DNA from: Gemmataceae bacterium
Lineage (GTDB): Bacteria; Planctomycetota; Planctomycetia; Gemmatales; Gemmataceae
DNA: 11,321 nt
NCBI GenBank assembly: GCA_017853285.1
Contig: JAFMJU010000072.1
Coordinates: 1-11,321 of the forward strand
Direction of reading: 5' to 3'
The position numbers and the translations under genes were made by a program. This document shows positions 1 through 6,447 of this stretch, piece after piece. Every line of letters starts with the position of its first letter. Positions within the stretch are counted from its first letter, which is position 1. The notes under the pieces are model-generated. The model was not told the DNA's origin, searched no databases, and saw only the letters and a list, made by a program, of their open reading frames with translations.

Positions 1-210
1 GACGGGGATGCGGATGGACTGGCAGGCCTGACATTCCTCGCACACGGGCCGGAAAACCCAGTGGCCGAAGTGACGCCAGCCGCGCTCCATCAGCAGTTGG
101 TACTCGTCCGCGGTGATCGACTCGACGCGCAGGTGCTCCATCCGCCAGGCCCTGTCCGGGAGGTAGCCGCAGGGGCTGGGAGGCGAGACTTCGCGGAGCG
201 CGATGCGCAT
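1..210 (-). CDS. Aspartate/glutamate leucyl- or arginyl-tRNA–protein transferase (ATE/Bpt family), N-terminal part, cut by the left window edge
   Basis: Seventy codons are visible from ATG at 210–208; the 3' end lies outside the window. The N-terminal domain of the ATE1/Bpt family is recognisable: CGYLPDRAWRME (Cys14 to Glu25), then PVCEECQACQSIRIPV with three cysteines (57, 60, 63) spaced CxxCxxC. The family moves leucine or arginine from charged tRNA to the N-terminus of proteins starting with acidic residues, marking them for degradation (N-degron pathway, cytoplasm). The N-terminal cysteines of the family have been linked to metal or Fe–S binding. A GGAAGG ribosome site lies about five bases before the start. 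It follows the DHH phosphoesterase gene by 46 bases on the same strand, so it is probably co-transcribed. Which amino acid is transferred cannot be judged from this fragment. Confidence 0.85.
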   Translation of the reverse strand, partial: MRIALREVSPPSPCGYLPDRAWRMEHLRVESITADEYQLLMERGWRHFGHWVFRPVCEECQACQSIRIPV

Positions 211-256
211 GGTTGCCTTCCGGGAGAAAGGGGACGCGGAGGCTCCCGCAAAAGGG

Positions 257-1384
257 CTAGGTGTGGAGATTGTGGAGTATATCCCGCTTGCTGACCAGTC
301 GCTGGCCGCGGCACTCCTCGATATGCATGGTTTTCAGCAGCCGCTTGCGCAACTCGGACTGGATGTTGTCGATGGCGCTCTCGGCGACACTGGTCAGCGG
401 AATGAGGCCGCCGGCACGGCGGTCGTGGCCGCCGGCGCGCCCCAATTTGCCCACCACCTTGGAAAGCAGTTCGCCAGCCTGGGCGTCGGGGACCGCGGCC
501 CGCAGCGACAGGATGAGATTGTTGTTGTAAATGCCGCCGCAGAGGGCCCAATCCACCTCCTCGAAGCGGATCAGGAAATCGACCACCTCGGCGGCCATTT
601 CGGGCTGGGGCAGGTCGTCCACCCAACTGATGATGAGCCTGTCGTAGATGAACGAGTTTTGCAGGGCCTGGAGCAGGCCGTTGAAGTAGGTCTGGGGCAA
701 CCGGGCGTTGCGGATGCGGGCCATCAGGTCTTTGTCGGCCAGGGGGTACAGATGGATGAGCGCCTTGTCATCCACCGGGCTGGCCTCCCGAGGGTAGCCG
801 CACAATTCGGTCTCGATCCCGTACAGCAGGGCGGTGGCCAGGCGGGCATCCGGCGAGACCAATTGCTCGCGGAGATAGCTGGTCACCAGCGAGCAGGTGG
901 CACCGAGGCTGCGACGGACATCGACAAAATCGATGTTGTCGAGGTCGCCGGGCGTGTCGTGATGGTCGATCACGGCGACCAGGGGGGCGTCCTCGCCCAG
1001 GTGGTGCCGGCCGGTGTTGGGTTGGCTATCCACCATCACCACCGCCTCATGGGGATCCCAGGCGATGGTGTCGATGGGCTCGAGTTCGATCTCCAGCAGA
1101 TCCACCATGGCTCGGTTTTCGGCGCGGGAGATGAGTCCGTCGCGTGTCAGGCGCGTGGGTATGCCGAGTTTTTTCTCCACCAGATGGGCGAGCCCCAGCA
1201 TGCTGCCGAGGCTATCGGGATCGGGGTTCACATGGGTGACCAGCGTCACGCGCTTGTACCCGCTCAATTGCGCAAGGAACCGGTCGCTGCGACGGGCGGC
1301 CGCCGGGCGGAGACCGGGCGGGCTTTTGGAGGCTTTTTCGCGTTGTTTGCCGTTGCCGGCCCGGGTTGGTTTGGGATCAGGCAT
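257..1384 (-). CDS. DHH/DHHA1 family phosphoesterase (NrnA-like)
   Basis: A 375-residue protein with the DHH phosphoesterase signature. Motif I is HVNPDPDSLG (His51, Asp55, Asp57), motif II is VDS at Asp119, and the name-giving DHH is Asp140-His141-His142. The C-terminal DHHA1 part shows the glycine-rich substrate loop RAGGHDRRAGG near 316–326. These residues bind a pair of Mn2+ ions. Relatives (NrnA, PDE2-type) hydrolyse short oligoribonucleotides, pAp or cyclic dinucleotide products; which one applies here is not decidable by eye. The usual Asp of the motif after YGI is replaced by Glu (YGIETE, 189–194). The first ~35 residues are basic and Pro/Ala-rich, probably disordered. The start ATG overlaps the end of the EVE-domain gene by 8 bases, indicating translational coupling. 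Confidence 0.9.
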   Translation of the reverse strand: MPDPKPTRAGNGKQREKASKSPPGLRPAAARRSDRFLAQLSGYKRVTLVTHVNPDPDSLGSMLGLAHLVEKKLGIPTRLTRDGLISRAENRAMVDLLEIELEPIDTIAWDPHEAVVMVDSQPNTGRHHLGEDAPLVAVIDHHDTPGDLDNIDFVDVRRSLGATCSLVTSYLREQLVSPDARLATALLYGIETELCGYPREASPVDDKALIHLYPLADKDLMARIRNARLPQTYFNGLLQALQNSFIYDRLIISWVDDLPQPEMAAEVVDFLIRFEEVDWALCGGIYNNNLILSLRAAVPDAQAGELLSKVVGKLGRAGGHDRRAGGLIPLTSVAESAIDNIQSELRKRLLKTMHIEECRGQRLVSKRDILHNLHT

Positions 1385-1799
1385 GGGTTTTGGCCAACTC
1401 GCAGACGCGGTTCCATTGGGCTTGGCTGACGGGCATCACCGAAAGCCTGGGTAAACGCACCAGATCCCAATCCGCCAGGGCGGGGTCTTCCTTGATTTCA
1501 GCCAGAGACACGGGGCGGGGAAGGGCCCGAACAGGTTCCACCCGCACGGTCGGCTTGGCGTCAGCCGAAGAAGAGGGTGGTAGGGCCGGGCCCTCCACCG
1601 CGCGCAATTCAGCCACGACGGCTTTTTCCTTGCCGGTGTGGTAAAGCAAGATCATGTCGTTGGGTCGGATGGCCTGCAGGTGCTTGCAGGCTAGGGCGTT
1701 GTTGACGCCATCCCACCAAGTGGAACCTTCTGCAACCAGGTGCTTCCACCCGAAGCTTTCCGGCTCCTGCTTGAACAGCCAGCGATTTTTTCCGGCCAT
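1377..1799 (-). CDS. EVE domain-containing protein
   Basis: A 140-residue protein covering a single EVE domain from end to end. Seen: an N-terminal WLFKQEPESFGW strand, STWWDGVNNALACKHL (about 26–41), RPNDMILLYHTGKEKAVV (about 45–62), and near the C-terminus LPRLSVMPVSQAQW. This matches the thymocyte nuclear protein 1/EVE family, a PUA-like fold that binds modified bases in nucleic acids. A Ser/Ala/Pro-rich stretch around 73–80 is an insertion in the loop. It is the first gene of a minus-strand run; its stop codon overlaps the start of the DHH phosphoesterase. The ribosome site is poor: CAGGGA directly abuts the ATG. Cellular role unknown; association with RNA or nucleotide metabolism is inferred from its partner. 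Confidence 0.9.
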   Translation of the reverse strand: MAGKNRWLFKQEPESFGWKHLVAEGSTWWDGVNNALACKHLQAIRPNDMILLYHTGKEKAVVAELRAVEGPALPPSSSADAKPTVRVEPVRALPRPVSLAEIKEDPALADWDLVRLPRLSVMPVSQAQWNRVCELAKTHA

Positions 1800-1865
1800 T
1801 CCCTGTGCGCCAGTCCCGACGCCTGAAACTTGGGGAGGCCCGGGCGACGCCCGAGCACAGGTGTG

Positions 1866-1895
1866 ATTTTATCGCTTTTCCGGGGAGTTAATCAA
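1866..1895 (-). promoter_or_regulatory. Candidate sigma70-type promoter of the EVE–DHH–ATE/Bpt operon
   Basis: Reading the minus strand, TTGATT (1895–1890) and TAAAAT (1871–1866) are separated by 18 bases, matching four of six and five of six consensus positions. It lies between the selD stop and the EVE gene start, in a locally AT-rich patch. The transcript would begin near 1859 and carry a leader of about 60 bases. Predicted by eye only. Confidence 0.4.
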
Positions 1896-1934
1896 GCGAT
1901 TCGGGGGTGTGGCCAAAAAGGCCGGGGCGGGTTG

Positions 1935-3002
1935 TCAGGACCGGACCACCAAGTGCGGTTTTCCCTGCTCCCAGGGCCCGATCTCGCCAATAATGGCTGC
2001 CGCAAGTGCTTTTCTGGATTGGAGTTGCGAAACAAGTTTTGTCGCGTGGTCCGGGGCGACGCTGATCAGCAGTCCGCCGGAGGTTTGCGCGTCGAAAAAA
2101 AGTTCCAGCCTGCGGGAATCGAGCCCGGAACCCAGCTGAAGGTGGGGCTCCACATACTCCCGGTTGGTTTTGCTGGCCCGGGTGAAAAACCGTTTTTGGA
2201 TAAATGGCTCCACACCGTGAATTACCGGCAGGGCACTCAGGCGGATGGTCGCCTGCATGCCGGATCCCTCGGCCATCTCCAGCAGGTGGCCTGCCAGACC
2301 GAACCCGGTGACATCGGTCAGGGCGTGGGCGCCACCCGCCGCGCGCAGGGCGTCGCGTCCGGATTGGTTGAGTTCGATCATGCTGGAGCACGCTTCGGCG
2401 AGGAGCGCGTCGGGGCATTTGCGGGCGCGGTGGGCGGTCGTGACAAACCCTGTTCCCAGTGGTTTGGTGAGGACCAGGAGATCCCCCGGGCGGGCGGTGG
2501 CGTTGGTGAGCACCTCGTCGGGGTGGACGATACCCGTGACGGACAGGCCGAATTTGATCTCACGGTCGCGGACGGTGTGCCCGCCGACAATGGCGGCACC
2601 GGCCAGGGCGCAGCGGTCCGCCCCGCCCGCCAGAATGGGGCCAAGCCAGGTGAGGGCGGGGTCGGTGTCATCCGGGTAGCCCACCAGATTCATGGCGGTC
2701 TTCGGCTCGCCATTCATCGCATAGACATCGCTGAGCGCGTTGGCTGCGGCGATTTGACCGTAGATGAACGGGTCATCCACCACGGGGGGGAAGAAATCGA
2801 CCGTTTGCACCAGGGCGAGATCGTCCCGCAGCTTGTAGACTCCCGCATCGTCGTGCGTGCGTGTGCCCACCAGGAGGTTGGGATCATTGCTGGGAGGCAC
2901 GAATCGCAGGACCTGCGAGATGCTCCCGGGGGGCAACTTGCCTGCTCAACCCGCGCAGGAGGCGTGGTCGATGAGCCGTTTGCGTCTGCCGAACCAAGCC
3001 AT
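1935..3002 (-). CDS. selD: Selenide, water dikinase (selenophosphate synthetase), itself a selenoprotein with in-frame UGA
   Basis: Makes monoselenophosphate from selenide and ATP, the selenium donor for selenocysteine and selenouridine. From ATG 3002–3000 the frame gives 355 residues with one internal TGA at 2948–2946 (codon 19). The context is ASC-AGU-AGKLPPG, so the TGA sits where E. coli SelD has catalytic Cys17, and Lys22 matches Lys20. Downstream all family motifs are present: THDDAGVY and QTVDFFPPVVDDPF (ATP/Mg2+ aspartates), GGHTVRD, TDVTGFGLAGHLLEMA, FFDAQTSGGLL at the C-terminus. A GGUCC-loop hairpin follows the TGA by 32 bases. Calling the gene from TTG 2936, after the TGA, would remove the active site. 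It lies 73 bases after the selW-like gene on the same strand. The ribosome site before ATG is weak (CGGGG). Reading through as Sec is inferred; TGA as a true stop is unlikely. Confidence 0.93.
2904..2918 (-). promoter_or_regulatory. Bacterial SECIS hairpin of selD
   Basis: In the mRNA, TCGCA-GGTCC-TGCGA forms a 5-bp stem with a GGUCC pentaloop (closing to 6 bp if the loop G and C pair). The first loop G is 32 bases past the UGA at 2948–2946, within the usual window for bacterial SECIS elements. The core GCAGGUC is the same as in the loop region of E. coli fdhF SECIS. It should recruit SelB–Sec-tRNA(Sec) to the ribosome. Confidence 0.75.
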
Positions 3003-3075
3003 GAAAAAACCCCGTGACCACCGAGACTGCCCTTTGTGGATTGTACCAGCGGTCCGGGGCGGTTGTGGCGATGGT

Positions 3076-3309
3076 TCAGGCCAAGGCCGAGACTTCCCGG
3101 AGGGCCCAAGCCTCGTCGGGGAATTTGCCTTCCTTCAGCTTGCTGTAGACCAGCGCGCCATTCACCGTGAGCTCGAAGCAGCCGCCATCGGAGGGCTGAA
3201 GCTCCAGCGAGGTGATTTTTTGCTTGAGGCTTGAGAGCAATTTCGCCGTCAGACCGACGGCTTGGGGTTCATAATTTCACTTGCTGCAATAGCGCAGATG
3301 GATCTTCAT
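3076..3309 (-). CDS. selW: SelW-like Rdx-family selenoprotein with CxxU redox motif (in-frame UGA)
   Basis: A 77-residue thioredoxin-like protein of the SelW/SelT/SelH (Rdx) family, easily missed because codon 11 is TGA (3279–3277). The N-terminus reads MKIHLRYCSK-U-NYEPQA, giving the redox motif Cys8-Ser-Lys-Sec11 directly after the first beta strand, exactly as in SelW. The rest fits the family: LTAKLLSSL helix, the DGGCFELTVNG hairpin (41–51), then VYSKLKEGKFP (54–64). Family members are thought to act as thiol/selenol oxidoreductases; the partner here is unknown. An AGGGAG ribosome site lies seven bases before ATG 3309–3307. A perfect 6-bp hairpin with GGUCU loop starts 15 bases after the UGA. 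It is immediately upstream of selD, which supplies its selenium. It is slightly shorter than typical family members, but both ends of the fold are present. Confidence 0.92.
3245..3261 (-). promoter_or_regulatory. Bacterial SECIS hairpin of selW
   Basis: In the mRNA, GCCGTC-GGTCT-GACGGC is a perfect 6-bp stem closed by a GGUCU loop, the same loop bases that SelB contacts in E. coli fdhF. Fifteen bases separate the UGA (3279–3277) from the stem, so the first loop G is 21 bases past the UGA, close to the fdhF spacing. The hairpin lies inside the coding sequence (codons for AVGLTA). Confidence 0.85.
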
Positions 3310-3468
3310 CCGTCGTCTCCCTGGGGATCACCCTGATCGGGGCAACCGGAAAACCGGCCCGGGCCCAATGTGATTTATATCGGCTGCGCGGACGGAACAG
3401 ATCAGGAGGGGGTGGAGGCGGCCGTGTTGGGTTAAGATCAATCCATAACCTTGGAAACGGTAACTGGC
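3310..3468. promoter_or_regulatory. Divergent intergenic region between selW–selD and the TDD-family gene
   Basis: The 159 bases between the two divergent starts must hold promoters for both directions. On the minus strand TATAAA (3379–3374) could be a −10 for selW, but no good −35 is found 15–18 bases further upstream. AGGGAG near 3316–3321 is the selW ribosome site. No convincing plus-strand promoter was found. Confidence 0.35.
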
Positions 3469-3939
3469 ATGAAATCCCCGGTGACGATCATTCGCTCGGT
3501 GAAGGAACGGAAAGACCGCTGTACCATTTGGCCGTTGCGGAACCATCCGCTGGTGCGCGTGGTGGGTTATCCGTTCAAAACAAAACCAGATGTTGGCCCG
3601 GCCACGCTGTTATGGACCGATGGTCCTGGCTTGAGCGCGGCTGATGCCGGAAAACCGTTGGTCCTGCTGGACGCCTCCTGGCGCCGGGCCCAGACCATGC
3701 GGAGTCATTTCCCCGACTTGGAGTGCAGGAGCCTGGCTGGAATCCGCACCGCATATCCCCGCTGTTCACGCTACGGGACCGACCCGGACGAAGGCCTGGC
3801 CACCGTGGAAGCCCTCTACGCGGCTTGCCGGTTGATCGGGCTGCCCACCGAGGGATTGCTGGAGCATTATGTGTGGGCGAAGGACTTCCTGGCCTCCAAC
3901 GGGTGGGACCAGCCTGAACCAACTTCTGTTTCGGAGTGA
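3469..3939 (+). CDS. Tsr3/DTW-like (TDD superfamily) putative aminocarboxypropyltransferase
   Basis: A 156-residue protein. The core reads LLDASWRRAQTM (66–77; Asp68-x-Ser-Trp71, the D-x-[ST]-W signature of DTW and Tsr3 proteins), followed by AYPRCSRYGTDPDEGLATVEALY (95–117) and a C-terminal HYVWAKDFLASNGW (133–146) that resembles the Tsr3 WG-x2-F-x3-N end. Known superfamily members transfer the 3-amino-3-carboxypropyl group of SAM to a uridine in rRNA (Tsr3) or tRNA (DTW/TapT); substrate here is unknown. The N-terminal Zn-cysteines of classical DTW proteins are absent, favouring the Tsr3 side. ATG at 3469 was chosen over an in-frame TTG at 3451; neither has a strong ribosome site. It is divergent from the selW–selD pair, and its stop is four bases before the transglutaminase-like gene, so those are probably co-transcribed. 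Confidence 0.7.
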   Translation: MKSPVTIIRSVKERKDRCTIWPLRNHPLVRVVGYPFKTKPDVGPATLLWTDGPGLSAADAGKPLVLLDASWRRAQTMRSHFPDLECRSLAGIRTAYPRCSRYGTDPDEGLATVEALYAACRLIGLPTEGLLEHYVWAKDFLASNGWDQPEPTSVSE

Positions 3940-3943
3940 ACCC

Positions 3944-5068
3944 ATGATCGCGGCGATGGTCTTGTCCTGGTTGTTGGTGCTGACACCTGCTGAAAAGCCG
4001 GAGATTGTCGAGGCATTGTCCAGCGCGGGGGCCAACCGGGCCGAACTGGAACGGGCGCTGAAGGAAAGCACCCCCGAAGAACGGCCGGGCATGGAGTTTT
4101 TGATCGCCAACATGCCGGAGAGCGATCGAAAGGTCCTGAAATCTGACTACCTGCTGGAGAATACCCGGCTGGCCTACAGGGCCCGCCGTGAAACCCCGTG
4201 GGGCAAATCCATTCCCGCGGAGCTGTTCCTGAATGATGTGCTTCCGTATGCCCATGTCGATGAAACGCGGGATCCCTGGCGCAAAGAATTCTTCGACCTG
4301 TGCATGCCCATGGTGAAGGATTGCAAAACTCCCGAAGAGGCGGCCCGAAAACTGAACGCCGAGTTGTTCGGCAAGTTGAAGGTGAAATACTCCACCAAGC
4401 GGCGGGCCCCAAACCAGAGCGCCAAGGAGACTCTGGAGACAGGACTGGCCTCCTGCACCGGGCTTTCCATCGTGCTTGCGGACGCATGCCGTGCCGTTTG
4501 CATCCCGGCCCGGCTGGTGGGCACACCGCTGTGGGCGAACAAGCGGGGCAACCATACCTGGGTGGAGGTGTGGGACAAGGATTGGCATTTCACCGGCGCT
4601 TGCGAGCAGGACCCACAGGGCCTGGATAGGGGCTGGTTTGTCGGTGACGCGGCCCAGGCGAAGCGGGATGTCTTCGAGCACGCCATCTACGCCGCCAGTT
4701 TCAAGCGATCTAAGGTCTGGTTTCCGATGGTGTGGGCCATGCGGGATCACCAGGTACCTGGCGAGAATGTGACGGACCGGTATGCCAAAAAACCGGTGGC
4801 GCCTGAAGGCACAGTCCGGCTGTTGGTGCGTGTGGTGGATGCCTCGGGCAAGCGGATCGCGCGGCCGGTGGTTGTCACTCCCGCCAAAGATGGGGCCCGG
4901 AAAAAACAGGATACCTCGAGGGGAGAGACCAACGATCTCAACGACATCGCCGGTTTCGACTTGCCCCGGGATATTGAGGTGGAGATTTCCGTGGAGGGCG
5001 TGAAGAAGACCGTGCGCACCTCGGCAAAGGACAAGGAACAACTGGTGGAGATCCGCCTCGGTGCTTGA
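3944..5068 (+). CDS. Exported transglutaminase-like domain protein
   Basis: A 374-residue protein that begins with a short hydrophobic segment (IAAMVLSWLLVLTP, 2–15), compatible with a signal peptide. A transglutaminase/protease-like core follows: ETGLASCTGLS with nucleophile Cys171, IPARLVGTPLW (187–197), and GNHTWVEVW with His204, then DWHFTGACE (213–221). The third catalytic residue is not obvious; Asp is absent from the usual place and Glu221 is a candidate. Residues ~290–374 form a separate beta-rich module (VRLLVRVVDASGKRIARPVVV), of the carboxypeptidase-regulatory or Ig-like kind. Substrate unknown; Cys-His enzymes of this fold usually hydrolyse or transfer amide bonds. It starts four bases after the upstream stop and is followed 33 bases later by an exported hydrolase, so the two probably act together in the cell envelope. 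ATG 3944 was chosen because earlier codons overlap the previous gene. Confidence 0.82.
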   Translation: MIAAMVLSWLLVLTPAEKPEIVEALSSAGANRAELERALKESTPEERPGMEFLIANMPESDRKVLKSDYLLENTRLAYRARRETPWGKSIPAELFLNDVLPYAHVDETRDPWRKEFFDLCMPMVKDCKTPEEAARKLNAELFGKLKVKYSTKRRAPNQSAKETLETGLASCTGLSIVLADACRAVCIPARLVGTPLWANKRGNHTWVEVWDKDWHFTGACEQDPQGLDRGWFVGDAAQAKRDVFEHAIYAASFKRSKVWFPMVWAMRDHQVPGENVTDRYAKKPVAPEGTVRLLVRVVDASGKRIARPVVVTPAKDGARKKQDTSRGETNDLNDIAGFDLPRDIEVEISVEGVKKTVRTSAKDKEQLVEIRLGA

Positions 5069-5101
5069 CCGGCCGCGCGGGATTTGAAAAGGAGTGTGGA
5101 G

Positions 5102-6361
5102 ATGCGAGTCGATTATTTCGCCCGGATAGGTGTGGCCTTCTTTTTGGCGGCAGGCTTGGCGCGCGCCGAGAAGCCGGTGGATGCCAAGGCGTCGTCTGGC
5201 GCGATTGAGGAACTGGCCAAGCTGCTCAAGGGCCAGGAGGGTGGCGTCGCGAAAGCTGGTGACCAACCCTTCGCCTCGGTCCCGTTATCGAAGGAAGATT
5301 CGGCCCGGGCCCGGACGTTGTTATGGGATGCCCATGTGGATGCCCTGCGGAAGGAGCGGGCGCTGGAACTGGAGAAAAAGGAATTGAAAGAAGGCACCCT
5401 GGTGATGCCTTTTTTCACCAAGACTTTTGGTGAAAAACCGGCAACCGGCCGGAGCCTTTGGATCTCGATGCACGGAGGTGGCGGCGCCCCCGCCCGGGTG
5501 AACGATAGCCAGTACGAGAACCAGAAAAAACTGTACCAGCCGGCCGAGCGCATTTATCTGGCGCCGCGGGCACCCACCAACACCTGGAACCTGTGGCATG
5601 AAGGGCACATCGACCGATTTTTTGCCCGACTGGTGGAGGACTTCGTCGCCCTGGAAGGTGTGAATCCGGACCGGGTGTACATCATGGGATATTCGGCTGG
5701 CGGTGACGGCGTCTACCAGATGGCTCCCCGCATGGCTGACTGGTGGGCCGGGGCCGCGATGATGGCCGGGCACCCCAACGGGGTGTCTTTATTGTCGCTG
5801 CGCAATGTGCCCTTCGCCCTGCAGGTGGGTGCGAACGACAACGCCTACAACCGGGCGAAGATCGGCGCTGAATATGGCGAGCAACTGGGCAAACTCCGCA
5901 AGGAAGACCCCAAAGGCTATGAGAACTTTGTCCGGATCCGCGAGGGGAAGGGGCATTGGATGAATCTGGAGGACAAGGAGGCGTTGCCATGGTTGGCCAA
6001 ATTTAGCCGCAATCCGGTTCCCGACCGGGTGGTCTGGAAACAGACAGGCGCGACGCATGACCGATCCTACTGGCTGGCGGTTCCCAAGGGTAAAGCCAAG
6101 GGTGGCGCCCTGGTGATTGCGGAGAGGGGAGAAAATCGGATCAACATCACCAAAGCTGAAGAAGTCGACCAATTGATCATCCGTCTGGATGACCGCATGA
6201 TCCCGTTCAACGGCCCGTTGGTGGTGGAACACAACGGCAAGGTGCTGCATAACGCGCCGGTCACGCGCACCATCGGCACCCTGGCAAAAACGCTTGCCGA
6301 GCGGGGTGATCCCAAGCTGATGTTTGACGCTGAGGTTATGGTGAGTCTGGCGGGGAAGTGA
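5102..6361 (+). CDS. Exported alpha/beta hydrolase (esterase/depolymerase-like)
   Basis: A 419-residue protein with an N-terminal signal peptide (hydrophobic GVAFFLAAGLARA, 10–22). The alpha/beta-hydrolase signs are: oxyanion-type HGGGG (124–128), nucleophile elbow GYSAGG with Ser198, GANDNAYNR with Asp246, and GKGHWM with His285, giving a plausible complete triad. The family covers esterases and polyhydroxybutyrate-depolymerase-like enzymes; the substrate cannot be told. Residues ~305–419 make an extra C-terminal region with repeated beta strands (YWLAVPKG, INITKAEEVDQLIIRLDD), also seen in related exported hydrolases as an accessory module. AGGAG at 5090–5094 lies seven bases before ATG 5102; this decides the start over an in-frame TTG at 5084. 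It is the last gene of the plus-strand run and ends just before a strong terminator hairpin. Confidence 0.85.
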   Translation: MRVDYFARIGVAFFLAAGLARAEKPVDAKASSGAIEELAKLLKGQEGGVAKAGDQPFASVPLSKEDSARARTLLWDAHVDALRKERALELEKKELKEGTLVMPFFTKTFGEKPATGRSLWISMHGGGGAPARVNDSQYENQKKLYQPAERIYLAPRAPTNTWNLWHEGHIDRFFARLVEDFVALEGVNPDRVYIMGYSAGGDGVYQMAPRMADWWAGAAMMAGHPNGVSLLSLRNVPFALQVGANDNAYNRAKIGAEYGEQLGKLRKEDPKGYENFVRIREGKGHWMNLEDKEALPWLAKFSRNPVPDRVVWKQTGATHDRSYWLAVPKGKAKGGALVIAERGENRINITKAEEVDQLIIRLDDRMIPFNGPLVVEHNGKVLHNAPVTRTIGTLAKTLAERGDPKLMFDAEVMVSLAGK

Positions 6362-6387
6362 ACCCCTTGGCTGATTGACTACAACAG

Positions 6388-6426
6388 AAAGGCCGCGCGG
6401 GGAAAGCCTCGCGCGGCCTATTTCTT
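6388..6426. terminator. Bidirectional rho-independent terminator
   Basis: AGGCCGCGCG (6390–6399) and CGCGCGGCCT (6410–6419) pair perfectly, and three further pairs (one G·U) close an AAAG loop, for 13 bp. On the plus strand TATTTCTT follows; on the minus strand TTTCTGTT follows. It lies between the convergent ends of the hydrolase (6361) and the DUF1552 gene (6448), so it can stop both transcripts. Confidence 0.88.
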
Positions 6427-6447
6427 GCCAGATGCTTGTGCGCCCAA

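Noticed and set aside
203..1429. 408-codon open frame on the plus strand opposite the DHH gene
   Set aside because: The complementary strand encodes a complete DHH/DHHA1 protein; the plus-strand translation has no family features and is a GC-rich shadow.
1841..1853. Small inverted repeat CGGGC-GAC-GCCCG between selD and the EVE gene
   Set aside because: Only 5 bp, with no U-tract on either strand; expected by chance in GC-rich DNA. It would lie in the EVE leader.
1910..1926. GGCC-TTTTT-GGCC after selD as a terminator
   Set aside because: The stem is only about four pairs and the T-run is in the loop, not after the stem.
1830..3017. 395-codon open frame on the plus strand opposite selD
   Set aside because: It is antisense to an unmistakable SelD; its length follows from biased codon use in the real gene.
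3076..3309. Reading the selW-like stretch as a pseudogene or frameshift with a premature stop
   Set aside because: The only interruption is TGA at the Sec position of CxxU, with a correctly spaced GGUCU hairpin and intact sequence on both sides.
3231..3644. Plus-strand frame across the selW start and intergenic region
   Set aside because: It overlaps the selW coding region on the other strand and has low-complexity Gly/Arg runs; no leader, motif or good ribosome site.
3575..5266. 563-codon open frame on the minus strand
   Set aside because: It spans the opposite strand of three genes with recognisable motifs and has itself none.
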